Shown: positions 19,492 through 28,461 of the stretch, piece after piece
Layout of the letters: each line of letters starts with the position of its first letter
How positions within the stretch are numbered: the stretch's first letter is position 1
Translations under genes and position numbers: made by a program
The notes under the pieces: generated by a model
Database searches by the model: none
Told to the model about the DNA's origin: nothing
The model's input: only the letters and a program-made list of their open reading frames with translations
From: Bradyrhizobium lablabi
Lineage (GTDB): Bacteria; Pseudomonadota; Alphaproteobacteria; Rhizobiales; Xanthobacteraceae
Assembly (NCBI RefSeq): GCF_018129385.1
Contig: NZ_JAFCLN010000015.1
Span: 1 to 64,000, forward strand
Length of the DNA: 64,000 nucleotides
Direction: 5' to 3'

Positions 19492-21285
19492 TCACACCCC
19501 CGCGACCGACGACCAGATCTCCGCGAGCTTTTTCCTGAACGCCTGCGCGCGGGTCAATTGCGGGACCTTTTCATCGTCCTCCGGCAGGCGCAGGCCGATG
19601 ACATTGACCCGCCCGCCGCCGATGTTGCGCGCCACCAGCACGATGGTGTCGAGTGTCAGCTCCGCGCCCTCCTTTGGCGCGTGATGAAGATGAATGTCGA
19701 AATAATCCGCCAGCGTCAGCTTGGCCTGATCCCCGTCGACCGTCACGCCGTAGATCTCGGCGAGCTCACCCAGCGTATGCTCGCCCGACACCATGAAATC
19801 GCCGAGCAGATGCGGATCGGGCGCCGTGCTCGGTGGCATGTCGACAAAGAACCGGTCCAGCGCCTCCGCCCGTTCCGGCGGCGCCAGCAGATAGAGGTAG
19901 TCGCCAGGTGCGATCGGGTCGGCTTCAATCGGCGAAAGAATGCGCTCGTCGCGGATCACCAGGGTCGGCTTCGACCAGGACGGGATCAGCCCGCGCCGGA
20001 AGAACAGGCTGTTCGAGCGCACGGGATAGCCGACGAGCTGCTGCTCGAGCTGGCCCGGCAGATCCAGCTCGACACGGCGCGGGCCGCGGTCGACGCGGGG
20101 AAGCGCGACATGCAGCCGCCGCGCGGCCGGCCCCAGCGTCCAGCCCTGGAGCAGCAGCGAGATAATGACGACGACAAAGGCGACGTCGAAATAGAGATAG
20201 GCTTTTGACAGGCCCACCAGCATCGGGATCGACGCCAGGAAGATCGCCACCGCGCCGCGCAGGCCCGTCCAGGCGATAAAGACCTTTTCGCGCCAGTTGA
20301 AGCGGAACGGCGCCAGGCACAGGAACACCGCGATCGGCCGCGCCAGCAGCATCAGGCTCAGGGCTACGACCACCGCCGGGCCGATGCTGCCGAGCAGGCG
20401 GTTGGGCGACACCAATAGCCCGAGCAGCACGAACATCACGATCTGCGCCAGCCAGGTCGCGGCATCGAGGAAGGTCACCACAGAATTGTGCGCCCGCGTC
20501 GGCCGGTTGCCGATGATGATGCCGGCGAGATAGACGGCGAGAAAGCCCGATGCGTGCACGATCTGGGCCGCGCCGAAAATCACCAGCGCGGCGGTGGTGA
20601 CGAACGGCGCGTGCAGGCCTTGCGGCAGCGCGACCTGGTTGAGCGCGATCACCACCAGCCGTCCACCGATCACGCCCATGATGGTACCGAGCACGGCTTC
20701 CTGGAAAAATTCCATGGCAACATGCCCGGCCGTGGTCTGGCCGATCGAAATGAACTCGACCAGCATCAAGGTGAGGAAGATCGCAAACGGATCGTTGGTG
20801 CCGGATTCGGCTTCCAGCGTGGCGCCGACGCGGGGACGGAGCCGCAGCCCCTGGGTATGCACCAGCAAAAATACCGCCGCCGCATCGGTCGACGCCACCA
20901 CGGCGCCGACCAGCAGCGACTCGGCCCAGTTCAGATCGAGCGCGTATTTGGCGACCGGCGCGGTGACGAGCGCGGTCAGGAGGACGCCGATGGTCGCCAG
21001 CACCATCGAGGGCGCCAGCACGGCGCGGATGCTCTGAAACCTGGTCTTCAGTCCGCCATCGAACAGGATCAGGGCCAGCGCCACCGATCCCACCAGATAG
21101 GTGGTGCGGACGTCATCGAACTGGATTCCGCCCGGGCCGGAATCGCCGGCCAGCATGCCGACGATCAGAAACACCAGCAGCAAGGGGGCGCCGAAGCGCA
21201 GCGCCAACAGGCTCGAGAGGATGCCGGCCATCACCAGCACCGCCCCCAGAAGAATTGCCAGACTGACCCCGTCGAGTAGCGCCAT
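19492..21285 (-). CDS. nhaP2: Potassium/proton antiporter, CPA1 family (NhaP2/CvrA type)
   Basis: The protein is 597 residues from the ATG at 21285, which opens directly into the first membrane segment; a longer reading to 21582 adds a non-family leader and is rejected. About 12 membrane helices cover residues 5-395. They are followed by an RCK_C/TrkA-C domain (near residues 400-480, GQLEQQLVGYPVRSNS onward) and a CorC/HlyC-type C-terminal domain (near 490-575). This order is diagnostic of NhaP2, a K+/H+ antiporter that protects against excess cytoplasmic potassium. It is divergent from an MscS channel gene across about 225 bases, so two osmotic or ion-homeostasis genes share a promoter region. 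Confidence 0.92.
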   Translation of the reverse strand: MALLDGVSLAILLGAVLVMAGILSSLLALRFGAPLLLVFLIVGMLAGDSGPGGIQFDDVRTTYLVGSVALALILFDGGLKTRFQSIRAVLAPSMVLATIGVLLTALVTAPVAKYALDLNWAESLLVGAVVASTDAAAVFLLVHTQGLRLRPRVGATLEAESGTNDPFAIFLTLMLVEFISIGQTTAGHVAMEFFQEAVLGTIMGVIGGRLVVIALNQVALPQGLHAPFVTTAALVIFGAAQIVHASGFLAVYLAGIIIGNRPTRAHNSVVTFLDAATWLAQIVMFVLLGLLVSPNRLLGSIGPAVVVALSLMLLARPIAVFLCLAPFRFNWREKVFIAWTGLRGAVAIFLASIPMLVGLSKAYLYFDVAFVVVIISLLLQGWTLGPAARRLHVALPRVDRGPRRVELDLPGQLEQQLVGYPVRSNSLFFRRGLIPSWSKPTLVIRDERILSPIEADPIAPGDYLYLLAPPERAEALDRFFVDMPPSTAPDPHLLGDFMVSGEHTLGELAEIYGVTVDGDQAKLTLADYFDIHLHHAPKEGAELTLDTIVLVARNIGGGRVNVIGLRLPEDDEKVPQLTRAQAFRKKLAEIWSSVAGV

Positions 21286-21511
21286 CCCGCCTACAAAATC
21301 ATTGCAAATACTTGCAATTGCATCCTTATCGTCGCCACACTCGGACGCCAACCCATTTTCTGTCCATCGCGGCAAAGTGCGCGGTTTTCCGCACCTAACC
21401 CGCATCCGCGATGTGGAGTATCGATGGCCCGGGCGCTGCCGGTGTGGGATTCTGCGCGGGTTTCGAATCACGGTTTGCTGAGCCGCCTGCTCAGCCGAAA
21501 AGAGATTGCCG

Positions 21512-22831
21512 ATGGAGAACGATCTGAAGGACGTCACCGAGTGGGTGGTGTCAGCAACGCGCTCGGTCGGCGCCGAGATCACTTCGCCGTGGTTCTATCT
21601 ACAGTTCGGGCTGATCCTGGCCGCCGCCGGCATCGCCTACGCCACCGATACGGCCATCCGAGCCAAGGTCGACGCGGGCTCGCTTGCCATGCGCTGGCCG
21701 CTGCCGCTGCGACACTTCGTTCGCGTGATGGTAGCGAGCGCGTCCACGGCGGTGTTCGCGATCCTGATGATCGTGGATCGCGTCATCATGTGGCACGTGA
21801 CCTGGCCGAGCCGCAGCTACCTGATCATGGTGTCTGCCAAGCTGGCGCTGGCCTGGCTGGCGATCCGCCTGATCACCTCGGTGATCCGCAACGCCTTCAT
21901 CGTGAAGGTGGTGTCGCTGTCGGCCTGGACGATTGCGGCGCTCAGCATCATCGGCCAGCTCGATCCGGCGATCGAGGCGCTGGACGGGATTGCGATCGAG
22001 ATCGGCGGACTGCGGCTGACGCCACTCTTACTGCTCAAGCTCGGCGCGCTGCTGATTTTGGCGCTGTGGCTGACCAACATCGCGGCCAATTTCGCCGAAA
22101 ACCGCATCAACCGCTCGGCGGACCTGACGCCCTCGATCCAGGTGCTGCTGGTCAAGATGATCCGCATGGGCCTGATGGTGGTGGCGATCGCCATCGCGCT
22201 CGGTGCGGTCGGCATCAACCTGTCGGCGCTGGCGGTCTTCACCGGTGCGGCTGGCGTCGGCATCGGCCTCGGCCTGCAAAAAATCGTCGCCAACTTCATC
22301 AGCGGCCTGATCCTGCTGGTCGACAAATCGGTCAAGCCCGGCGATCTCATCACCATCGGCGACAGTTCCGGACGCATCAGCACCATGAAGACGCGCTACA
22401 TTTCGGTTGCCGCCGGCGACGGTCGCGAATTCCTGATCCCGAACGAGGATCTCGTGACGCAAAAGGTCGTCAACTGGACCTATACCGACAAGAACACGCT
22501 GGTGAAGGTCGCCTTCGGCACCAATTACGACGCCGATCCGCGCCTGGTGTGCAAGCTCGCCGCCGAGATTGCGGCAGCCCATCCGCGCGCCACCAAGGGC
22601 AAGACACCGAACTGCATCCTGACCGAATTCGCCGAGGCCGGCATGAAGTTTTCCCTGACCTTCTGGATTGCCGACCCTGACGGCATGGACGGCGTCAAGA
22701 GCGACGTCATGCTGTCGCTGTGGGACGCCTTCAAGCGCGAGGGCATCCGTGTGCCCTATCCGGTACGCGAGCTTCGCATCCGCGGCGGGGCGCTGCCGGT
22801 CGAGACCGTGGTCGAGGTTCCGGGCCGATGA
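21512..22831 (+). CDS. Mechanosensitive ion channel, MscS family
   Basis: This 439-residue inner-membrane protein has about four N-terminal membrane segments, then the MscS pore helix and beta domain: GVGIGLGLQKIVANFISGLI, then the LVDKSVKPGDLITIGD segment, and a C-terminal alpha/beta domain ending near RELRIRGGALPVETV. It is longer than E. coli MscS (286) because of the extra N-terminal helices. It releases solutes on hypo-osmotic shock. The ATG at 21512 is two codons after an in-frame TTG. Confidence 0.92.
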   Translation: MENDLKDVTEWVVSATRSVGAEITSPWFYLQFGLILAAAGIAYATDTAIRAKVDAGSLAMRWPLPLRHFVRVMVASASTAVFAILMIVDRVIMWHVTWPSRSYLIMVSAKLALAWLAIRLITSVIRNAFIVKVVSLSAWTIAALSIIGQLDPAIEALDGIAIEIGGLRLTPLLLLKLGALLILALWLTNIAANFAENRINRSADLTPSIQVLLVKMIRMGLMVVAIAIALGAVGINLSALAVFTGAAGVGIGLGLQKIVANFISGLILLVDKSVKPGDLITIGDSSGRISTMKTRYISVAAGDGREFLIPNEDLVTQKVVNWTYTDKNTLVKVAFGTNYDADPRLVCKLAAEIAAAHPRATKGKTPNCILTEFAEAGMKFSLTFWIADPDGMDGVKSDVMLSLWDAFKREGIRVPYPVRELRIRGGALPVETVVEVPGR

Positions 22832-22937
22832 CGGCGAATTTGCGGGCCATGGAAGCTCAACCGCGGCTTGCACCGGCCGCGCCGATCATTAAATTAGGAC
22901 GTTAAATCATCCCTCCCCTACAGGCCCCGATCCGCCC

Positions 22938-23762
22938 ATGAATTACGTCGAAGCTACCGATACCTCGCTGCGCAAGACCGGTCAGATCAAGCTGCATGGC
23001 GCGAGCGGGTTTGCCGGCATGCGCAAGGCAGGCAGCCTGGTGTCGAAGTGCCTGGACGAGCTGACCGACATCGTGAAGGCGGGCGTGCCGACCTCGCGGA
23101 TCGACGAATTCGTGCGCGACTTCGCCTTCAGCCATGACGCTTATCCCGCCACGCTGATGTATCGCGGCTACCGCTATTCGACCTGCACCTCGATCAACCA
23201 CGTGGTCTGCCACGGCATGCCGGGCGACCGCGCGCTGAAGGAAGGCGACATCGTCAATATCGACGTCACCTTCATCGTCGACGGCTGGTATGGCGATTCC
23301 AGCCGTATGTATGCGATCGCGCCGATCGCGCGGAAGGCCGAGCGACTGATCGAAGTCACCTATGAGGCGATGATGCGCGGCATTGCCGCCGTAAAACCCG
23401 GCGCCACCACCGGCGACATCGGCCATGCCATCCAGAGCTTTGTCGAGCCGCAAGGCATGAGCGTGGTGCGCGATTTCTGCGGCCATGGCCTCGGCCGCCT
23501 GTTCCACGACGAGCCGAACATCATCCATATCGGCCGCCCCGGCGAGGGCGTGCCGCTGAGGCCCGGCATGTTCTTCACCATCGAGCCGATGATCAATCTC
23601 GGCAAGCCGCATGTGAAGATCCTGTCCGACGGCTGGACCGCCGTCACACGCGATCGCTCGCTGTCGGCGCAGTTCGAGCACTCGGTCGGCGTCACCGCCG
23701 ACGGCGTCGAGATTTTTACGCTGTCCGAGCGCCACGGCGAGAAGCCGTTCGTGATTGTCTGA
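22938..23762 (+). CDS. map: Methionine aminopeptidase type I
   Basis: The 274-residue protein has all metal ligands of type I enzymes: the two Asp residues (NIDVTFIVDGWYGDSSR), His in GHGLGRLFHDEP, Glu in FTIEPMINL and Glu in QFEHSVGVT. The substrate-contacting His of NHVVCHG is also present. It removes the initiator Met in the cytosol. A short N-terminal extension (EATDTSLRKTGQIKLHGAS) precedes the catalytic domain, as is common in alphaproteobacteria. It lies 106 bases after the MscS gene; a hairpin at 23835-23861 follows. Confidence 0.97.
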   Translation: MNYVEATDTSLRKTGQIKLHGASGFAGMRKAGSLVSKCLDELTDIVKAGVPTSRIDEFVRDFAFSHDAYPATLMYRGYRYSTCTSINHVVCHGMPGDRALKEGDIVNIDVTFIVDGWYGDSSRMYAIAPIARKAERLIEVTYEAMMRGIAAVKPGATTGDIGHAIQSFVEPQGMSVVRDFCGHGLGRLFHDEPNIIHIGRPGEGVPLRPGMFFTIEPMINLGKPHVKILSDGWTAVTRDRSLSAQFEHSVGVTADGVEIFTLSERHGEKPFVIV

Positions 23763-23979
23763 TTTTCATCGAACGCAAGCGCTCCAGACTGCATCGATGA
23801 CGTAGCGGCACAGCGCTATTGCAACTCGTTCTTAACAAGTTACCTGCCTGCGGCAACTTGTCTTTCCTCCGATCGGAATCCCGCGGAATAGCCCGAACGC
23901 AGGGGTGTAGGACTCGGCGCGGGGTGCTCTCCGTCAGTGAGAGCCTCCCGGCAAGGGATCAACCCAGGGAGGAAGGCCA

Positions 23980-24939
23980 ATGTTCGAGATTTCTCGTCGC
24001 GATCTGGTTCTCGGCAGCACCGGGGCCGCGCTCGTTTTCGGCCTCAAGGCACCGGTTTCGTTCATCGGCGCGGCGCATGCCCAGCGCGCCGCCGACAGCC
24101 TCAAATACAAGGTCGGCGACATCGAGGTGTTCAGCCTGCATGATGGCACCATCGAGCGCGCGGTCGCCGAAGGAATGGTCAAGAATGCCTCGCTCGATGA
24201 CGTCAAGAAGGCCCTGACTGCGGCCGGCATCGGTCCCGACAAGATCGAGAATCCCTTCACGGTCACGGCGATCAGGACCGGCGGCAAGGTCATCCTGTTC
24301 GACACCGGCTTCGGCGGCAACGGACCGGCAACCGTCGGCAAGATGGCCGACAACATGAAGGCGGCCGGCCTCGATCCCGCTTCCGTCTCGACGGTCGTGA
24401 TCTCGCATTTCCATCCCGACCACATCTCGGGCCTGTGGGTGAAGGAGACCAACGCCCAGGTATTCCCAAACGCAGAAATCATGATGCCGGAGGTCGAGTA
24501 CAAATTCTTTACCGATCCGGCACTGGTGGAGAAGTTGCCGGAAGCCGCCCGCCCCAACGTGAAGCGCATCCAGGCGACATTCCCGACCTGGAAGAATATC
24601 AAGCAATTCAATGATGGCGCCGACATCGCGCCCGGCGTCAAGGCGATCGCCACGCCCGGCCACACCATCGGACACATGTCCTTCCTCGTGGCCTCCGGCG
24701 GACAGCAGCTCTACATCCAGGGCGACGTTACCGGCATTCACCAGCTCTTCGTCAGAAATCCCGGCTGGTTCTCGGGCTTCGATGCCGACGGGCCGAAGGC
24801 GGAAGCCACGCGCCGCGCCTTCTTCGACCGCGTGATCGCGGAAAAGGGCATGATCGCCGGCTATCATTTCGGTTTCCCCAATGTCGGCACGCTGACGAAG
24901 GACGGCAACGGCTATGCCTTCGCGGCCGTGAAGGCCTGA
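23980..24939 (+). CDS. Tat-exported metallo-beta-lactamase-fold hydrolase
   Basis: The protein has 319 residues. The N-terminus carries a twin-Arg signal (ISRRDLVLGSTGAALVFG), so it is folded with its metal before export. The MBL core has HFHPDH at 143-148, TPGHTIGHMS (third His ligand), QGDVTG (bridging Asp) and a late His in AGYHFGFPN, that is, a complete binuclear site. The family includes quorum-quenching lactonases and alkyl-sulfatase-like or Ahl-type enzymes; the substrate is not determined. A strong GGGAGGAAGG ribosome site precedes the ATG. A good terminator follows at 24968. Confidence 0.9.
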   Translation: MFEISRRDLVLGSTGAALVFGLKAPVSFIGAAHAQRAADSLKYKVGDIEVFSLHDGTIERAVAEGMVKNASLDDVKKALTAAGIGPDKIENPFTVTAIRTGGKVILFDTGFGGNGPATVGKMADNMKAAGLDPASVSTVVISHFHPDHISGLWVKETNAQVFPNAEIMMPEVEYKFFTDPALVEKLPEAARPNVKRIQATFPTWKNIKQFNDGADIAPGVKAIATPGHTIGHMSFLVASGGQQLYIQGDVTGIHQLFVRNPGWFSGFDADGPKAEATRRAFFDRVIAEKGMIAGYHFGFPNVGTLTKDGNGYAFAAVKA

Positions 24940-24967
24940 GCGCATACGGCCGGTTCGAGCGAACCCA

Positions 24968-24997
24968 AGGCGTCGCGCCGCGCGCGGCGCCTTTTTC
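24968..24997 (+). terminator. Rho-independent terminator of the MBL-fold gene
   Basis: The stem AGGCGTCGCG / CGCGGCGCCT (24968-24977 and 24983-24992, one G-T pair) has a five-base loop and is followed by TTTTCTC. It separates the MBL gene from radC. Confidence 0.8.
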
Positions 24998-25046
24998 TCG
25001 AGGCAAGCGGTTGCAAAAGCTGCCGGGCACGGCATCCTTGCCGCCG

Positions 25047-25760
25047 ATGCCCGGCAAGACCCCCGATCCCCCGAAAGACTCCGCCGAGACGCCGCACTAC
25101 CACGGCCATCGCGAGCGGCTGCGCGAACGCTTCTTCAGCGCCGGGCCCGATGCGCTGACCGACTACGAACTGCTCGAGATGGCGCTGTTTGCCGCGATCC
25201 CGCGGCGCGACACCAAGCCGCTGGCAAAGGAGCTCCTCAGAAAATTCGGCTCCTTCACCGAGGTCATCCACGCGCCAGTGGCGCGGCTTCGCGAGGTCAA
25301 GGGCATCAAGGATGCCTCGATCAGCCAGCTCAAGTTGCTCGCCGCAGCGTCCGGCCGTGCCGCGAAGCGCGAGATCGAACGCAAGGTCGCGTTGTCGTCC
25401 TGGAACGACGTGATCGACTATTGCCGCAGCAGCATGGCCTTTGCCGACAAGGAGCAGTTCCGGCTGCTGTTCCTCGACAAGAAGAACCAGTTGATCGCCG
25501 ACGAGATCCAGCAGACCGGCACCGTCGACCACACCCCGGTCTATCCGCGCGAGGTGATCAAGCGCGCGCTGGAATTATCCGCCACCGCCCTCATCCTCGT
25601 GCACAACCACCCCTCCGGCGACCCGACGCCGTCGCAGGCCGATATCCAGATGACCAAGGCGATCATCGGCATCGCCTCCCCGCTCGGCATTTCCGTGCAT
25701 GATCACATCATCGTCGGCAAGAACGGCCATGCGAGCCTGAAGGGGATGCGGCTGATCTGA
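25047..25760 (+). CDS. radC: RadC family protein (JAMM/MPN domain)
   Basis: The protein is 237 residues from the ATG at 25047; a TTG at 25011 would add 12 residues but lies only 14 bases after the terminator. An N-terminal region with helix-hairpin-helix-like segments (about 30-90) is followed by the JAMM metalloprotease-like domain, with the zinc motif VHNHPSGDPTPSQAD. Despite its name, the family's role in DNA repair is doubtful and its molecular function is unknown. The final 161 bases (25598-25758) are duplicated at 27906-28066 with only synonymous differences, so this 3' end may have been swapped during an insertion. Confidence 0.95.
   Translation: MPGKTPDPPKDSAETPHYHGHRERLRERFFSAGPDALTDYELLEMALFAAIPRRDTKPLAKELLRKFGSFTEVIHAPVARLREVKGIKDASISQLKLLAAASGRAAKREIERKVALSSWNDVIDYCRSSMAFADKEQFRLLFLDKKNQLIADEIQQTGTVDHTPVYPREVIKRALELSATALILVHNHPSGDPTPSQADIQMTKAIIGIASPLGISVHDHIIVGKNGHASLKGMRLI
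25598..25758 (+). repeat. Duplicated radC 3' segment, copy inside intact radC
   Basis: This stretch, from CGTGCACAAC to the base before the stop codon's last two bases, matches 27906-28066 over 161 bases with seven differences that I counted by eye. All are silent (GAT/GAC twice, CAT/CAC twice, AAG/AAA, and AGC-CTG/AGT-TTG). Similarity ends inside the stop codon (TGA here, TAG there). The two copies are direct repeats about 2.3 kb apart that bracket the GMC oxidoreductase gene. Confidence 0.9.
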
Positions 25761-25837
25761 ATGCCGTCGACTCTTGGAGCTAACTAAAGCAAGCCTTACC
25801 GTGAACCTCGCAGAACGACGCGATTGGGTAGAGTCCC

Positions 25838-27469
25838 TCAACAACAGGGCGTTGGAGCGAGGACTGGCCTACCTCGCAAGACATCAGAAGCCTTTTCCGC
25901 GATCATTATAACTGCTGCGTTGATGTTACCGCCAATCATGTCTGGCATTACCGATGCGTCGACAACGCAAAGGTTCTCAACCCCATGAACGCGCAACTCG
26001 CTGTCAACAACGGCCATTCCATCGCTTTCCGGTCCCATGCGGCACGTGCCGAGCGGATGATGGATGGTGATACCCGTGGCCGCGATATGGGCGTCGAGCC
26101 CGGAGTCCGACCAGTTGTCCGGGCCCGGCGCCAGTTCGGCGGCAATGAACGGTTTCAGCGCAAGCTGATGCCCGACGTCGCGCGCCAGCCGCAGGCCCTC
26201 GCGAAGGACGATGCGGTCGTGATCAGTCGCGAGATAGTTGCCGACGATCCGTGGGGCGGTTGATGGATCGCGCGAAGCGAGTTCCAGATGCCCCCGACTC
26301 TCCGGTCTGAGCAGGGCGACCCGGCAGGCGAAGCCATCGGCATAGGGCTTCACGACCGGGCTGAAGTAGGGGCCGGCCGTCATGGGAAGCGCGACGAACA
26401 GGAACTGCACATCCGGCACGTTGCCGCCGACCCCAGTGTTCAGGAACGCCATGGCGGCCGCGGGCAGGTCGCTCGCGATGCCGGTGCCGAACAGCTGTTG
26501 CCGCACGAGATCGATCGCGATGCGGTCGGCGCGCATGCGTCTATGCAACGGACCGGCGCCGCGTCGAGCATAGGCGACCGGGGCGGAGATGTGGTCCTGC
26601 AAGTTCTGTCCGACGCCGCGCAGCGCCATGCGGACCGGAATGTCGTGGCACTGAAGAACGCCGGGATCGCCAATGCCCGACAGCATCAACAGATGCGGCG
26701 AACCGATGACGCCGGCGGCAAGGATGATCTCGCGATCGGCATGTGCTGTCTGCGTCCTGCCGCCGTGCAGGTACTCGACGCCGACCGCGCGTCGGCCCTC
26801 GAGGATAATGGAGCTTGCCCGGGCACCCGTGACGACGTCGATCCGGCCGCGCCGCAGCGCCGGTCGCAGATAGGCAACGGCCGCGCTGCATCTCCGTCCA
26901 CCGCGGATGGTCGACTGCCAGCGACCGAAGCCTTCCTGTTGTGCGCCGTTGTAGTCCGGTGTGGCCGGATGGCCGGCTGCTTCTCCCGCTGCCATGAAGG
27001 CATCCACGAGAGGGTCCTGGTAGCGGCTGAAGCGCGTGGTGAGCGGGCCGTCGCCGCCGCGCCAGGCGTCGGCACCTCCTTCCCATGACTCCTGCCGCCG
27101 GAAATAGGGAAGGACGTGCGCATAGGACCAGTCGGGAATCCCGGCCGACGCCCAGCGGTCATAATCGCTGCGATGGCCACGCACGTAGGCCATGGCGTTG
27201 GTCGAAGATGAACCCCCGATGACCTTGCCGCGCGCGAATTCGATGTGCCGGCCGCCCATGCTCGCTTCAGGCTCGGTGAAGAAGCCCCAGTCGTTCCGCT
27301 GCTTGAGAAACATCCGCGGCCACAGAAGCGGGATGTGGATATGCAGATCACGATCCCAGCCACCGGCTTCCAGCAGAAGCACGCGAGTGTTGGGGTCCTC
27401 TGTCAGGCGGCTGGCCAGTGTGCAGCCAGCGGACCCGGCCCCGATAATGATGTGGCTGTGTGTAACCAT
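25838..27469 (-). CDS. GMC family FAD-dependent oxidoreductase (choline/alcohol dehydrogenase-like)
   Basis: This 543-residue flavoprotein has the ADP-binding motif GAGSAG at 10-15 and the GMC signatures ARGKVIGGSSSTNAM and GVIGSPHLLMLSGIGD. The C-terminal catalytic His is in HHPLGTCRMG and the last conserved Asn-containing segment is GGNINAAV. Family members oxidise alcohols such as choline, glucose or aryl alcohols and reduce quinone or oxygen. The ATG at 27469 is just before the beta strand; a longer reading to 27523 is not family-like. It lies alone, opposite to radC, between two copies of the radC 3' end, so it is probably acquired cargo. An eight-base perfect palindrome lies 64-85 bases upstream. 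Confidence 0.9.
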   Translation of the reverse strand: MVTHSHIIIGAGSAGCTLASRLTEDPNTRVLLLEAGGWDRDLHIHIPLLWPRMFLKQRNDWGFFTEPEASMGGRHIEFARGKVIGGSSSTNAMAYVRGHRSDYDRWASAGIPDWSYAHVLPYFRRQESWEGGADAWRGGDGPLTTRFSRYQDPLVDAFMAAGEAAGHPATPDYNGAQQEGFGRWQSTIRGGRRCSAAVAYLRPALRRGRIDVVTGARASSIILEGRRAVGVEYLHGGRTQTAHADREIILAAGVIGSPHLLMLSGIGDPGVLQCHDIPVRMALRGVGQNLQDHISAPVAYARRGAGPLHRRMRADRIAIDLVRQQLFGTGIASDLPAAAMAFLNTGVGGNVPDVQFLFVALPMTAGPYFSPVVKPYADGFACRVALLRPESRGHLELASRDPSTAPRIVGNYLATDHDRIVLREGLRLARDVGHQLALKPFIAAELAPGPDNWSDSGLDAHIAATGITIHHPLGTCRMGPESDGMAVVDSELRVHGVENLCVVDASVMPDMIGGNINAAVIMIAEKASDVLRGRPVLAPTPCC

Positions 27470-27905
27470 CTCGTTCTTCCTCGATATGCATGACCACTGC
27501 ACGTTGGGCGACGCCACTGCCAATCTATTCGTGTCCCTACGCCAATGTAGGGACCGCCACCGGGCAGATCAGTGCTGCAGTGTGGTCTCCGTGAGAATGC
27601 CTTCCTACCGGAGCGCAATCACCACCTGCACGGGCCAATCGTCTCGTCGTCAGGACGCTCCGTCGCGCACTGTTTTGCTGCGCTGTCAGCTGCAGCGTCT
27701 GACCGCACGAGCGGCTTTAGTCCTTTGAGGTGAGAGCTGAAGTCGGCTGATGATCACTCGTGAGCGAAATGGCTTATACAGGTGCCTTCATGTGCTAACG
27801 TGATGATCACGATCGATCACTTCTTACAGTCCCCTGTCCACGTCCCCTGCTATTACCAGCACTTAAAAATCGATCGTGTGTTCAAGGTGATGCACGAAGG
27901 CATTT
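27470..27905. other. Intergenic region between the GMC gene and the radC fragment
   Basis: These 436 bases contain no convincing gene. They hold the GMC promoter region with a palindrome at 27533-27554, a cluster of GATCAC/GTGATC words at about 27750-27830, and a second palindrome at 27891-27911 exactly at the junction with the radC fragment. The composition is less GC-rich than in the surrounding genes. Confidence 0.5.
27533..27554. promoter_or_regulatory. Palindrome upstream of the GMC gene, possible operator
   Basis: GTCCCTAC (27533-27540) and GTAGGGAC (27547-27554) form a perfect 8-base inverted repeat around GCCAAT. It lies 64-85 bases before the GMC start codon, a typical regulator-binding position. 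The regulator is unknown. Confidence 0.45.
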
Positions 27906-27911
27906 CGTGCA
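27891..27911. other. Palindrome at the junction with the radC fragment
   Basis: TGCACGAA (27891-27898) and TTCGTGCA (27904-27911) flank GGCAT as a perfect inverted repeat. The right arm runs into the first bases of the duplicated radC segment (27906, CGTGCACAAC). Its position at the breakpoint suggests a recombination site or a breakpoint-prone hairpin. Confidence 0.45.
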
Positions 27912-28068
27912 CAACCACCCCTCCGGCGACCCGACGCCGTCGCAGGCCGACATCCAGATGACCAAGGCGATCATCGGCATCGCCTCCCCGCTCGGCATTT
28001 CCGTGCACGACCACATCATCGTCGGCAAAAACGGCCACGCGAGTTTGAAGGGGATGCGGCTGATCTAG
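27906..28068 (+). pseudogene. Detached 3' end of radC
   Basis: This fragment encodes only the last 53 residues of RadC, from VHNHPSGDP to MRLI followed by TAG, with an amino acid sequence identical to the intact gene. It lacks the N-terminal two thirds and has no start signal, so it cannot make a working protein. The copies differ only at synonymous sites. One copy must therefore come from a radC that was under selection in another lineage, rather than from a recent local duplication. Confidence 0.88.
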
Positions 28069-28181
28069 TCATCACCTGCATTTACCATTTATTAACTCTC
28101 CGCTTCGCGCTTTGGCGAATGAGTGAGAGAGTGGTTCATCGAATGAGAGGGGGTAGCTCATTTTCGAATGCGAGGGGATCG

Positions 28182-28352
28182 ATGATGAATCAGCTGGCAG
28201 AGCGGATGAGGGGCGCGGCTCTTTTGATGAGCCCGGAGTACCTGATCGACAAATTTCTGGACTGGCTCGAGGAACTGAGGGGCGCGCTCGAGCTTGCCGA
28301 GATCGACGGATCGGCCCGCAGCGAGGCGCGAGCCAAGATGCTGTTCGATTGA
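28182..28352 (+). CDS. Possible small protein of 56 residues
   Basis: A GAGGGG site at about 28172-28177 precedes tandem ATGs at 28182 and 28185. The product (starting MMNQLAERMRGAALL) is an amphipathic, charged helical peptide with DKFLDWLEELRGALEL in the middle. No family is recognised. It sits in the segment between the two detached gene ends and is followed 110 bases later by a strong terminator, which would suit a short transcript. It could be chance; only the ribosome site and terminator support it. Confidence 0.45.
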   Translation: MMNQLAERMRGAALLMSPEYLIDKFLDWLEELRGALELAEIDGSARSEARAKMLFD

Positions 28353-28461
28353 TCCGGCGAACAAAGCTCGATGCACGGTCGAACCGCCATGCGCTGGATG
28401 GTTGGCCGGGTTCGACGGCACAAGGCTATTGAAACAAATCAGCACAAGCCCATCCGGGCAC

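Noticed and set aside
25759..28066. Classical integrative island with its own integrase at radC
   Set aside because: The gene-end duplication fits, but no integrase, transposase or excisionase reading frame is present, so a complete element cannot be claimed.
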